Below, in pieces: positions 53,424 to 62,671 of a DNA stretch of 64,000 bases. This stretch comes from an uncultured Eubacteriales bacterium (lineage in GTDB: Bacteria > Bacillota > Clostridia > Oscillospirales > CAG-382). Numbering within the stretch: the first letter of the stretch is position 1; every line of letters starts with the position of its first letter. The translations under genes and the position numbers were made by a program. The notes under the pieces were generated by a model. That model was not told the DNA's origin and did not search any database. It saw nothing but the letters and a program-made list of their open reading frames with translations. The stretch spans positions 62,001 through 126,000 of the forward strand of contig URVJ01000001.1 of the NCBI GenBank assembly GCA_900551295.1, written 5' to 3'.

Positions 53424-55421
53424 ATGGATGTAAAACTTCAAAAGCATAACGGCGCCGTCAAGATAAATATAGACGGCAACCTTTACGAACCTCTGTCTTT
53501 CAAGTCGTTCCGACCGTCCGCACGCAATATAAGCGACTTTTATAAAGCAGGCGTCAGAATATTCGACATACTTACAAGCGGTATAATCTGCCTTCTCGGA
53601 GTTCCGTACTCGCTATACGGAGAAAGCTGGGTAGGTGACGGAAAATATGATTTTGAGTCGATCGACAGTCAGATAGACCTCTTTCTCGAAAACGCGCCGG
53701 ACGCATATTTTGCGCTCATGATTCAGCTTGATACGCGCGACTGGTACTGCAAAGAGCACGGCGTTCCGAATACATTTACGCACCTTTCTCAGGAAATTGC
53801 CGACAAAGCGTGGAAAGACGCCGCAAAGGATTATCTCCGTGCCGTAATCAGACATACAGAGCAAAAATACGGTGAGAAATTCTACGGATATTTCATGCTC
53901 TGCGGAATGACTACCGAGTGGTTCAGCCAGGAGGACAACGAAGAAACTTATCCGACAAAGCTTGAGGCATACCGCGAGTATCTCGGTGAGCCGGAGGCGG
54001 TAATTCCGGAAAAGCAAGTACGCGAAAAGCCGCGCGAATGTCTGCTTATAGATCCGATAAGGGACAAGAAACTTACACGCTACCGCAAATTCCATTCGGA
54101 ACTTATAAGCAGAACAATCTGCGAATTTGCGGAAATTGTCAAGCGCGAAACCGACTTTAAAAAGCTGTGCGGCGTATATTACGGCTATCTGTTCGAGCTT
54201 GCGGGACCGAGGCTATGGAATTCGGGCGGTCTTGACTACGAACGAGTCTATACGTGCCCGTATATTGACATGATTTCAAGTCCGTCGGCATACGGTCACA
54301 GAACATATGACAGCGCAAGCGCGGTTATGGTGACAAGCGATACGCTGGATCTGCGCAACAAGCTGTATTTTCTCGAATTTGATCACATAACTCATCTTGC
54401 TCCGCAGTACGTACCGGACGGAAACGGAATAGGAATACCGGGGTATGACTCAAAATTCAAGGACGAAAATCAGACGATAGACGTAATGCGACGCGATTTT
54501 ATGTTATGCTGTGCGAGAAGAATTGCGCTCTGGTGGTTCGATATGTTTGAAGGGTGGTTTTACTCGGACGGCATGATGGATGAGATTGCAAGGTTCGTTA
54601 AAATACAGAAAAAAATTTCTGAATATCCGTCCGAATCATGTGCCGAGGTCTGCGTAATTGCGGAGGGCGCACCGTCGCTTTGCAGCGTAAACAAGAACTC
54701 AATGTATAACAGTACCGTTCTTGACAGAATGCGCGACAGTCTCGGAAGAATGGGCGCACCTTACGACATATATTCGGTCTGCGACCTTGAAAACATAGAC
54801 TATGCAAAATATAAGCTGTTCATATTTCTCGATGAATTTGCAATTTCGGATAAAAACCGCGAAATTATTGAAAGCCGCATAAAAGTTGCGGGCAAAACAT
54901 TGCTCTGGTTCGGCGCGCCCGGTGCGGTTACGCCCGACGGAATAAGCGAAAAGGTTTCTTCCGAAACGGTAGGAATTACACTTGAGAGAAAAGCCGTTAT
55001 TAAACACTCCGCCGCTGCTTACAACGAAAAATACGGTGCAGGATTTGAGCAGGAAACATTTGTCGCAAACGACGGTGACGCTGTAACGCTTGGTCGCTTT
55101 GGCAGCGGCGAAGCCGCACTTTCACTTAAGGCTTACAACGGTGTAAAAAACATATTCTCGTCGATAGGGCCGCTGCCGCACAAAGTTTTAACCGAGATAT
55201 TAAAGCTTGCGGGTGTGCATATTTACAACGCCGATTGCCCCATATATGTAAACAGCCGCATAATCGGACTTTACATGAATAAAGGTCAGAGTACTGTTGT
55301 AAATGTTGCCGAGGACGGCGAGTATACAGATATGTTTAACGGCAAGAATTACACGTCGGTCGGCGGAAAAATCGAAATACCTTCGGGCGAGTACCGTTCG
55401 GTAATGCTCTTAAAGCTTTAA
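53424..55421 (+). CDS. Unclassified GH42-like glycoside hydrolase
   Basis: A 665-residue protein without signal peptide. Residues 20-400 look like a clan A TIM barrel. The two best candidates for catalysis are Glu165 in GMTTEWFSQ (where GH42 has Asn-Glu) and Glu318 in YFLEFDH at a later strand end. Residues about 405-560 resemble the glutamine amidotransferase-like trimerisation domain of GH42 beta-galactosidases (KYKLFIFLDEFAIS, AGKTLLWFGAPG). A small beta domain ends it. I could not place it in a named GH family. Coupling with a sugar-acid dehydratase suggests an intracellular glycosidase for a uronate- or aldonate-containing saccharide. Confidence 0.62.
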   Translation: MDVKLQKHNGAVKINIDGNLYEPLSFKSFRPSARNISDFYKAGVRIFDILTSGIICLLGVPYSLYGESWVGDGKYDFESIDSQIDLFLENAPDAYFALMIQLDTRDWYCKEHGVPNTFTHLSQEIADKAWKDAAKDYLRAVIRHTEQKYGEKFYGYFMLCGMTTEWFSQEDNEETYPTKLEAYREYLGEPEAVIPEKQVREKPRECLLIDPIRDKKLTRYRKFHSELISRTICEFAEIVKRETDFKKLCGVYYGYLFELAGPRLWNSGGLDYERVYTCPYIDMISSPSAYGHRTYDSASAVMVTSDTLDLRNKLYFLEFDHITHLAPQYVPDGNGIGIPGYDSKFKDENQTIDVMRRDFMLCCARRIALWWFDMFEGWFYSDGMMDEIARFVKIQKKISEYPSESCAEVCVIAEGAPSLCSVNKNSMYNSTVLDRMRDSLGRMGAPYDIYSVCDLENIDYAKYKLFIFLDEFAISDKNREIIESRIKVAGKTLLWFGAPGAVTPDGISEKVSSETVGITLERKAVIKHSAAAYNEKYGAGFEQETFVANDGDAVTLGRFGSGEAALSLKAYNGVKNIFSSIGPLPHKVLTEILKLAGVHIYNADCPIYVNSRIIGLYMNKGQSTVVNVAEDGEYTDMFNGKNYTSVGGKIEIPSGEYRSVMLLKL

Positions 55422-55444
55422 TCCAAAATCAAACACAAAAATAT

Positions 55445-55476
55445 GCTCCGCAGAGAAACAAATCCGCGGAGCTTTA
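55445..55476. terminator. Bidirectional terminator
   Basis: Stem GCTCCGC / GCGGAGC followed by TTTAAATTT, with AAAAATA before it, between the convergent GH-like and GH38 genes. Confidence 0.8.
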
Positions 55477-55498
55477 AATTTATTCTTTTTTAGAGTAA

Positions 55499-58400
55499 TT
55501 ATTCGGGAATGACTCTGAGAGTAACTATCTCAAAGTTTCCTACGTCAAATTCAGCCGATCTTCCGTCAGTTTCTACCTCCGAAAGGTTGTTTTCCATAAG
55601 GTCGCAGAGATAAACTTTCTTTACGCCGAATCCGAAATCGAGCTTAACCTTGCTCTTGCCGTTGTAAGCTTCATATCCGCGTATGATTACGCCGTTTTTA
55701 TCTTCGGGCTTCTTTATTGCGTTGACGATAAATCCGTCGTATGAGCTTGATACAAGGCTGTATTCGTCGGAAAGTTTTCCTTTCTGTGCAGGTACGTTTA
55801 CTGCCGTCATGGGATTGTTGAGCAAAAATGCCTGCTCGACAGTTCCGCCGTCGGTAAGATCGCCGAAATGCGGATAGAGCGAATATGTAAACGTGTGCTT
55901 GCCCATATCAGCCTCGGGATTGGGATATTTCGGCGCTTTGAGGAATGTAAGTTTCATGACGTTCTCTTCGGTGCTGTAACCGTACTTGCAGTCGTTGAGA
56001 ATACTTACGCCGTAGCCGTGTTCGGAAAGATCTGCCCACTTGTGAGCCGGAACTTCAAACTTTGCCTCGTCCCACGAAGTGTTTCTGTGCGTCGGGCGCT
56101 CAATGTGACCGCAGGCAATTTCATACGTCGCCTTTTCGGAATGAATGTTGAACGGGAACGCGGTCTTTAAAAGCACAAAGTTTTCATGCCAGTCTATCTC
56201 GGTGTTGAAATCAAGCCTTACCGAGCCTGCTTTGAGTACGATAGTCTGTACAAAATCGCTGTTTGCGTATTTTCTGTGTATTTTAACCGCGCTGTATGTA
56301 TCTTCATTGATGTATTCAACATCTGATACGTCGTCGATTATCCACTGCTTGAGCTTGTAATACTCGGTTATTTCCCATGCGTCGTATTCGCGCGGATAAT
56401 CCTCATAAAGTTCAAATACGTTTGCGGATTTTCCGTTTTCGACAAGCTCTCTGCCGCAGCGTTTGTCGATAATCGAGCTTATGCTGAACTTTTCGTCAAA
56501 CGTAACTTTGAGAACAGAGTTTTCAAGTACGCCGTCTTTCGCGGTTGTCTCTTTTTCGGCTTTTGCGGGATTTATGACTTTCCAGCCGTAAGCAGGAATA
56601 TTTTCGGCATAGATCTCGCCGTTTCCGCACTTTACATAGCTGCTTGCGGTGAAAGCGTTGGGATTGTATACCAGAACACCGCCTACAGTGTTTATGTTGG
56701 CAGCAATCGAGGAAAGCTTTTTGTCGAATTCGTTTCTTGCGTCTGTGAGTATTTTATCATATTCCGTATTGGAAACCTGATAAACTTCCTTTATAGAAGA
56801 ACCGGGGATTATGTCGTGGAACTGGTTCTTGAGAAGAATGTGCCAGTTTTCGTCAAGCATTTCGTAAGGATAATCAGGCGCCTTGTTGAGCAGTTCGTCA
56901 GCTACGCAGATTGCTTCAACGTCGCCGTAAAGCAGTTCGCTCTGTCTGTTATGTTTTTTGTTCTTTGCAATGGTAGTATATGTACCTCTGTGCATTTCGA
57001 GATAAAGCTCGCCCGACCATTTGGGAGTAAAGCGAAGTTTTTCGGCACTTTCGGTGAATTCATCATGAATCTGTTCGATGGTTTCAAGAGATTTCTGCAT
57101 CTTAACAGCGGGAAGTCCGGGAAGTCCGTGCTTTAATCTGTCATACTTTTCAAGCATTTCCGGGGTAGGGCCGCCGCCGCCGTCACCGTAGCCGAAGGTC
57201 GATATTGTCTTTGAAGTATATTCTTTTTGAGAATGGTATCTCCATGAATTCTTTGTAACCGCGGCGTCAAGATTTCTTACGTAGCTTTCGCTGAGTACGG
57301 CAAAGACCTCGCTGCCGTCAATACCGCGCCAGATAAAGTTATCATAAGGGAACTTGTTTGTTTCCGACCAGCTGAGCTTTGTAGTGAAGAAGAACGGAAC
57401 ACCGCTCTTTTTGAGTATCTGCGGCAGTGCTGCACTGTAACCGAATACGTCGGGCAGCCACAAAAGCTTGCTTTCAACGCCGAATTCGTCGCGCATGAAT
57501 CTCTTGCCGAGAAGTATCTGGCGTATAAGGCTTTCTCCTGATACAAGATTGGTGTCGGATTCAAGCCACATTGCACCCTCGACTTCCCAGCGTCCTTCGG
57601 CAGCTTTCTGCTTTATTTTTTCATAAAGAACAGGGTCTGATTCTTTTACATACTCGTACAGCTGCGGCTGGCTTGACTGGAAAATATAGTCGGGATATTT
57701 TTCCATAAGTCGCATAACCGTTGAGAAAGAACGCTGAGCCTTTTCGCGCGACTGAGCAAGCGACCAGAGCCATGCAACGTCTATGTGGGTATGGCCGATA
57801 TAGTCGATTTCACCGCGTGTTTTTCCGCATTCTTTGCCGTAGAATTCCTCTTTCATATACTTCGACGCGGCTCTTATACCGGCAAAATAGTCGTCGGAGT
57901 ATGTATAGCGGAAATCAAGCATCATTGTCGCCTTGTTAAGATAGGAACGTATAAGCAGATATTCGTCGGAATTCTTATCCAGCTGACGCATTGCTTCTTC
58001 GGCTACTGTAAGGTCATAGTAAAGATCCTCTATTTCAAGGTCTGCGATCCGGGTGAAGAAAGAAATGTCAACTATCTTTGATGCCATACCTGTATAATAG
58101 TATATGTATACATTATGATGCCCGGGTTTTACGGGTGTGAAAAGGTGATGCGTATCAAACGCCTGGTAAGCGGTTGTATCGTCAATAAAGACGGTGCATT
58201 GAGGATTGGTGGCACACCACATATTGTCGCGCGAACTTGATGTACACAGTCTGCATTCATGTTTGCTGTCAACTTCCGGAACATCAATTTCAAATTTAAA
58301 CCAGTAGTGACGGTCAATATCGGGAGCCTCAAACGCCTGACCGTCATAAAGTTTCCAAGCTGCGTTTTCACTCGGCGGGGTATTCTCCTTTTTGTATTCA

Positions 58401-58501
58401 GTCGGCACTATGTAAATATTCTCTACGTTTTTTCTGCCGCTGTTGATATGAGATGTGAGATGCTGGATCGAAATTTTGATTTTCTCTTCAATAAACGTCA
58501 T
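55499..58501 (-). CDS. GH38 alpha-mannosidase
   Basis: A 1000-residue retaining alpha-mannosidase with an N-terminal helical/beta domain, the GH38 catalytic barrel, a middle three-helix bundle and the long C-terminal beta domains. His237, His239 and Asp241 in GHTHIDVAWLW are zinc ligands with Asp351 in LPDVFGYSAALPQ, the probable nucleophile. AAAGGAAG precedes the chosen ATG (MTFIEEKIK); 29 in-frame codons further upstream overlap the promoter and are rejected. No signal peptide is seen, so it should trim imported mannosides in the cytoplasm. It is divergent from an AraC regulator. Confidence 0.93.
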   Translation of the reverse strand: MTFIEEKIKISIQHLTSHINSGRKNVENIYIVPTEYKKENTPPSENAAWKLYDGQAFEAPDIDRHYWFKFEIDVPEVDSKHECRLCTSSSRDNMWCATNPQCTVFIDDTTAYQAFDTHHLFTPVKPGHHNVYIYYYTGMASKIVDISFFTRIADLEIEDLYYDLTVAEEAMRQLDKNSDEYLLIRSYLNKATMMLDFRYTYSDDYFAGIRAASKYMKEEFYGKECGKTRGEIDYIGHTHIDVAWLWSLAQSREKAQRSFSTVMRLMEKYPDYIFQSSQPQLYEYVKESDPVLYEKIKQKAAEGRWEVEGAMWLESDTNLVSGESLIRQILLGKRFMRDEFGVESKLLWLPDVFGYSAALPQILKKSGVPFFFTTKLSWSETNKFPYDNFIWRGIDGSEVFAVLSESYVRNLDAAVTKNSWRYHSQKEYTSKTISTFGYGDGGGGPTPEMLEKYDRLKHGLPGLPAVKMQKSLETIEQIHDEFTESAEKLRFTPKWSGELYLEMHRGTYTTIAKNKKHNRQSELLYGDVEAICVADELLNKAPDYPYEMLDENWHILLKNQFHDIIPGSSIKEVYQVSNTEYDKILTDARNEFDKKLSSIAANINTVGGVLVYNPNAFTASSYVKCGNGEIYAENIPAYGWKVINPAKAEKETTAKDGVLENSVLKVTFDEKFSISSIIDKRCGRELVENGKSANVFELYEDYPREYDAWEITEYYKLKQWIIDDVSDVEYINEDTYSAVKIHRKYANSDFVQTIVLKAGSVRLDFNTEIDWHENFVLLKTAFPFNIHSEKATYEIACGHIERPTHRNTSWDEAKFEVPAHKWADLSEHGYGVSILNDCKYGYSTEENVMKLTFLKAPKYPNPEADMGKHTFTYSLYPHFGDLTDGGTVEQAFLLNNPMTAVNVPAQKGKLSDEYSLVSSSYDGFIVNAIKKPEDKNGVIIRGYEAYNGKSKVKLDFGFGVKKVYLCDLMENNLSEVETDGRSAEFDVGNFEIVTLRVIPE

Positions 58502-58550
58502 ATTATTCTTCCTTTCCGTGCAATTTAAATATTTTTTTACCTTTGCCTTT

Positions 58551-58578
58551 ATTATAAACCATATACAACAAAAATCAA
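58551..58578 (-). promoter_or_regulatory. Promoter of the GH38 gene
   Basis: Minus strand: TTGATT, 16-base spacer, TATAAT. Its -35 box lies three bases from the -35 box of the divergent regulator promoter. Confidence 0.7.
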
Positions 58579-58581
58579 CTG

Positions 58582-58610
58582 TTGACATGACGGAAAAATT
58601 ATGGTATTGT
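58582..58610 (+). promoter_or_regulatory. Promoter of the AraC regulator at 58642
   Basis: TTGACA, 17-base spacer, TATTGT. The -10 box covers the GTG that opens the long reading frame, which rules out that codon as start. Confidence 0.75.
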
Positions 58611-58641
58611 GATATTGAACTTTTACGACGGCGGTGATAAT

Positions 58642-59487
58642 TTGGGAAAACATACTATTGCGGCGATCAACCACGTTGATTTGAACACCGGTTACAGGCT
58701 CAGACACGTTTTTCAGGACACGGAATACTTTGTAGAACACGACCACGACTACTGCGAGATGTTTTTAACGCTGCACGGCAGCGCGACACACAGAGCAAAC
58801 GGGCAGGAAGTGCCGATTTCGCGGGGCTGCCTTATATTTGTGCGTGATTTTGACTATCACACATACAAAGACTATAAAAGCGGATTCGAGTTTCTGAACC
58901 TTGCATTTTTGAAACAGACAATATTTGAGTTGTGTACATATCTGAAAAGCGAAAAGCAGCTGAATGCTCTGTTTGCACAGAAAATGCCGCCTCAGGTACG
59001 GCTCACGGAAAACGAAACAGAACGTCTTAAAATGCGTATCGCACAGCTTAATACCATAGATATAAACGACACCGAGTCGCGGATCATTCATATGCGCGCA
59101 CTGCTTTGCGACATTTACATAAGATATTTCCTTAACTATACGCCGCAGGAGGATAATATACCTTTCTGGCTTGAACGCGCGTGTGAAAAAATTAAACTGC
59201 CGGAAAATTTCATTCTCGGCAGCGAAAGATTTTATGAACTTTGCGGAAGAAGCCGTGAGCACACGGCGCGCAGCATGAAAAAACATCTCGGCACAAGCGT
59301 CGGAGAGTATATATCCGATCTGAGACTCAGCTATGCGGCAAATCTGCTTATTACAAGCAATCTGAACGCTGCGGATATATGTTATGAGTGTGGATTTAAA
59401 AATTTGTCGTGGTTCTATTCGGAATTTTCAAAAAAATACGGCACGACACCTGCGGCATTCAGAAGTTCACAGCTAAAGAAAAGCTGA
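58642..59487 (+). CDS. AraC-family transcriptional regulator with TTG start
   Basis: A 281-residue regulator. The N-terminal cupin domain holds FVEHDHDYCEMFLTLHG, a strong sugar-sensing signature, and GCLIFVRDFDYHTYK. The C-terminal helix-turn-helix pair is present (FYELCGRSREHTARSMKKHLG and ADICYECGFKNLSWFYSEFSKKYG). The start is the TTG of LGKHTIAAI with GGCGGTG upstream; no nearby ATG fits. It is divergent from the GH38 alpha-mannosidase gene and three bases from the end of the nagA gene, which is convergent. It probably controls the mannosidase. Confidence 0.85.
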   Translation: MGKHTIAAINHVDLNTGYRLRHVFQDTEYFVEHDHDYCEMFLTLHGSATHRANGQEVPISRGCLIFVRDFDYHTYKDYKSGFEFLNLAFLKQTIFELCTYLKSEKQLNALFAQKMPPQVRLTENETERLKMRIAQLNTIDINDTESRIIHMRALLCDIYIRYFLNYTPQEDNIPFWLERACEKIKLPENFILGSERFYELCGRSREHTARSMKKHLGTSVGEYISDLRLSYAANLLITSNLNAADICYECGFKNLSWFYSEFSKKYGTTPAAFRSSQLKKS

Positions 59488-59489
59488 TG

Positions 59490-60671
59490 TTAAAGCTCGT
59501 TCTTTGCAATTTTTCCTCTTGCCATAACAAAACTTACGTTAATATCGTCGTCAAACAAGACAATATCCGCGTCAAAACCCGGTTGCAGCCGTGCTTTTCT
59601 GCCGTCGGCGTTTAAGAGTTTAGCCGGGGTTTCGGTTATCATTTTTACAGCGTCGCAAAGCGAAACTCCGGCTTTTTTTACCATTGTCCGCACAAGTCTG
59701 TCCGAAGTTGCGACACTTCCGGCAAATGCGCTTCTGTCGGGAAGCTTTGCCACTCCGTCCTCTATTATGCAGGGAACACACTCATCTTTTCTGCCGAGAT
59801 ATGATTCTCCGTCAGGCATTCCTGCGCCTCTCATGGAATCCGAAACAAGGCAGAGGTTGTCAGCACCGAGGTGTTTTACGATAAGCCTTAAAAGTTCCGG
59901 CGGCAGATGCATTCCGTCGGCGATTATTTCTGCGGTTATTCCGTCAAGCAGGTATATTGATTCTATAACTCCGAGACGTCTCATTCCGTTTTCGCGTGTA
60001 ATCGAGGACATACACGAGTACATATGCGTTGCTGTTCTGCAGCCGGCATTGTAAATGCGTTCCATATCCGAATAAAGCGCGTTTGTATGACCGACCGACG
60101 GAATTATACCGTTTTGTATAAGCGTTTTGCAAAATTCGACGCTTCCGTCAAGCTCCGGTGCAAAGCTCCATTTTTTTATTATCCCGTTTCCGATCCTTAT
60201 AAGTTCCTTGTATTCATCGGGATCGGGATTTTTTATGTACTTCGGATTCTGCGCTCCGCACTGCAAGGGCGAGAAATACGGTCCTTCAATGTGCGCACCG
60301 AGTATTTCGGCATATGTATCGCCTGACATTGCAGCAGTATTCAGATCTGCAAGAAATTCCGCCGTCGTGTCAAACGAACAGGACAGGGAAGTGGGCAGAA
60401 TACTTGTAGTTCCGTGTGAAAGGTGAGCGTTTGCGGCGTTTATGATAGGTTCGGTTCCTCCGTCCGAGAAGTCAAAACCGCCTGCACCGTGAGTGTGCAT
60501 ATCTATAAAGCCCGGACTTGCAAAAAGTCCGCGTCCGTCTATTTCTTTAACACTGTTTACGCCGGACAAGCTACTTTCGGCAACAATTTTCGCGTCTGAT
60601 ATGCATATTGTGCTGTTTTGTATTATCCTGCCGCCGTCAACGGTGTTTACGTTCTTAATTCTGTAATTCAT
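59490..60671 (-). CDS. nagA: NagA, N-acetylglucosamine-6-phosphate deacetylase
   Basis: A 393-residue metal-dependent amidohydrolase. The metal motif is PGFIDMHTHGAGGFDFSDG, then GAHIEGPYFSP with the metal-binding Glu, SVGHTNA and ATHMYSCMSS. The catalytic Asp is in LVSDSMRGAGMP. It removes acetate from GlcNAc-6-phosphate. The ATG at MNYRIKNV is used; a TTG four codons earlier overlaps the preceding Gfo/Idh gene. It is last of a four-gene nag unit, coupled to the Gfo/Idh genes. Confidence 0.94.
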   Translation of the reverse strand: MNYRIKNVNTVDGGRIIQNSTICISDAKIVAESSLSGVNSVKEIDGRGLFASPGFIDMHTHGAGGFDFSDGGTEPIINAANAHLSHGTTSILPTSLSCSFDTTAEFLADLNTAAMSGDTYAEILGAHIEGPYFSPLQCGAQNPKYIKNPDPDEYKELIRIGNGIIKKWSFAPELDGSVEFCKTLIQNGIIPSVGHTNALYSDMERIYNAGCRTATHMYSCMSSITRENGMRRLGVIESIYLLDGITAEIIADGMHLPPELLRLIVKHLGADNLCLVSDSMRGAGMPDGESYLGRKDECVPCIIEDGVAKLPDRSAFAGSVATSDRLVRTMVKKAGVSLCDAVKMITETPAKLLNADGRKARLQPGFDADIVLFDDDINVSFVMARGKIAKNEL

Positions 60672-60675
60672 ATCA

Positions 60676-61563
60676 TCATTCAAAATGCATATAGCTGATT
60701 TTCACGATTTTTTGTGACGAATACGACTGCATAATTGCATCGAGAAGCACTGCCGGTTTTGCAAATTCGTCATAAGAATAAGTCATTTGCCTTGTTTTTG
60801 CAAGCTCGATAAACTCGTCAAGTTCCTTTACAAAGCAGTCCGAAACGTCGTCCGTTATTACACTCTTGTGTTTGGTCTTTCCGCAGATTTTAGCAAAAAT
60901 CTCGGCGCTGTAAACGTATGAGTCATAGTAATGCGCCGTAACGTCAAAATCGCCGTAGTTAAAGATGACCGTAACTCTGTTCTTTGTATTGTCCGGGCAA
61001 TAAGCGTACAGCGACTTCACGTCATAACCGAATACAGACGCCATAAGTTCGATAAGGTGCTGTGAATAGAACAGAAAATCACCGTAGGGATTTACCATGT
61101 TTATCGGTGCGCATACGGTTCCGGCAAGTACTTTTTCACTGCTGTCAAATAAATCTTTCAATTCTTTTGTGCCGGCAAGGTGTTTGAGCGAAGAACCTCC
61201 GCAAATAGGGCAACCGTAATCGCGCGCAAGTTCGATTATGTGCTTAACGTGTTTCGGTGAATCCGCAAAAGGTTTGTCTATAAACAGCGGCATGCCTTCT
61301 TTTATGAGCGGAAGAGCATATTCGTAGTGATATTTTCCGTGGCGGGAAGTTATCATTGCCGCATCGACATTGCCGATACACTCGGAAAAGTTCTCATAAA
61401 TGCGGACATTCGGCAAAATCTCTTTGATCTGCTGATTTGCTTTTTCCTCACAGCCGCATATTCCCACAACGTTTATATCTGCATATTTTTCTTTATCCTT
61501 CTGCATTTCGCGCACAAAGGTGATTGCATGGGTGTTTTCCGTGCCGAGTAAAGCGATATTCAT
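60676..61563 (-). CDS. Gfo/Idh/MocA family oxidoreductase (second in nag operon)
   Basis: A 295-residue protein, shorter than the usual 340-380. N-terminal Rossmann fold with IALLGTENTHAIT, then MITSRHGKYHYEYALP and FIDKPFADSP, which keeps the Lys of the EKP motif. The C-terminal alpha/beta domain is reduced, and the catalytic Asp/His pair normally near HxxD is replaced by QHLIELM. Its start overlaps the stop of the preceding Gfo/Idh gene (TAATG). Substrate unknown; an amino sugar or its glycoside is suggested by nagA and nagB. Confidence 0.85.
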   Translation of the reverse strand: MNIALLGTENTHAITFVREMQKDKEKYADINVVGICGCEEKANQQIKEILPNVRIYENFSECIGNVDAAMITSRHGKYHYEYALPLIKEGMPLFIDKPFADSPKHVKHIIELARDYGCPICGGSSLKHLAGTKELKDLFDSSEKVLAGTVCAPINMVNPYGDFLFYSQHLIELMASVFGYDVKSLYAYCPDNTKNRVTVIFNYGDFDVTAHYYDSYVYSAEIFAKICGKTKHKSVITDDVSDCFVKELDEFIELAKTRQMTYSYDEFAKPAVLLDAIMQSYSSQKIVKISYMHFE

Positions 61564-62636
61564 TATTCTGCCTCCATTATTTCAAGTGGGTTCTGAGCGC
61601 GTATAAGGTCAATGACTTTCATTTGCTTCAGGATCTGATAAATGTTTACCTCCATAGGCTTTCCGTTTACAAGATAATCATATATCATGTCGTAATACTT
61701 TTGAGTTCCTATGTTAAAGACATCGCCGACAATATCAACCTTTTCTTCCGTCCAGTCGAGCTTTTCTGAACAATAGGCGGGATTTCCGTTTGCGTCGGAA
61801 AGAGATTCAAGTGTAAGACGGTGTTCGGGCGCGGTGCCGGGATTAAAATACTTATATTCAACAACTTTGTGGTTTGCTCTTAACGAACCGCGTGTGCAGT
61901 CTATGGTATACAGATACGTCGGATAGGCGCTGCAGCTTGAAATTTCAAGATCTACAAGCGGTTTTCCGGGAACGTTCAGTATAATTTTTGCATAGTCCTC
62001 CGCGTCTCCGAAAGAGTTTGCGCAGCCGAGCTTTGAAAATACATTTATATTGTCCGGAAAACCGAGCAGATACAAAGCCTGATCAAGCGGGTGAGGACCT
62101 GTGTTTCTGACTCCGCCGCCCGCATATCCGTTGTAGACCTGCCAGTCCCAGCGGCGTGCAAAACCGTTGAATTTTATGCCTATCTGCATAGGCTCGCCGA
62201 GTTTTCCGCTGTCAAGAATTTCGCACAGCTTTGTAAAATACGGTGCAAATCTCGACTGCTGAAAAACATTGAGCATTTTGCCGTTTCTTTCCGCTGCCTT
62301 TACAACTCTCGCCGCGTCCTCATAGCATTTTGCAAACGGCTTCTCACAAACTACGTTAAACCCATGATTGAGTAAATCAATGCTTATCGGCATATGCATA
62401 TGCGAGTAAGAGGAATTTACGACGATATCAATGTCGTTTCTGCCGAAAAGTTCTGTATAGTCAGAATAAGCGTCGCAGCCGTACTCGTTTTTTGCGCGTT
62501 CTCTGCGCTCTTCGGATTTTTCGACAACAGCGGCAACGTTAAAATTTTTGTTTTCGGGACTCTTGAAATACAGACCGTGAATATCGCGTCCGCTGCGTCC
62601 CTGACCGATAATGGCAACATTCAGCTTTTTATTCAT
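61563..62636 (-). CDS. Gfo/Idh/MocA family oxidoreductase (first in nag operon)
   Basis: A 357-residue NAD(P)-dependent dehydrogenase-like protein. VAIIGQGRSGRDIHG is the coenzyme loop, CEKPFAKC the EKP motif, and TGPHPLDQALYLLGF carries the conserved His and Asp. The C-terminal domain is full-length. Placed between nagB and a second Gfo/Idh gene, it may act on an N-acetylhexosamine derivative. The GH109 glycosidases share this fold and use NAD to hydrolyse GalNAc glycosides, so a glycosidase role is possible. Confidence 0.86.
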   Translation of the reverse strand: MNKKLNVAIIGQGRSGRDIHGLYFKSPENKNFNVAAVVEKSEERRERAKNEYGCDAYSDYTELFGRNDIDIVVNSSYSHMHMPISIDLLNHGFNVVCEKPFAKCYEDAARVVKAAERNGKMLNVFQQSRFAPYFTKLCEILDSGKLGEPMQIGIKFNGFARRWDWQVYNGYAGGGVRNTGPHPLDQALYLLGFPDNINVFSKLGCANSFGDAEDYAKIILNVPGKPLVDLEISSCSAYPTYLYTIDCTRGSLRANHKVVEYKYFNPGTAPEHRLTLESLSDANGNPAYCSEKLDWTEEKVDIVGDVFNIGTQKYYDMIYDYLVNGKPMEVNIYQILKQMKVIDLIRAQNPLEIMEAE

Positions 62637-62671
62637 TATAAATCACTCCGTTCAAAAAATCAATGTTTGTT

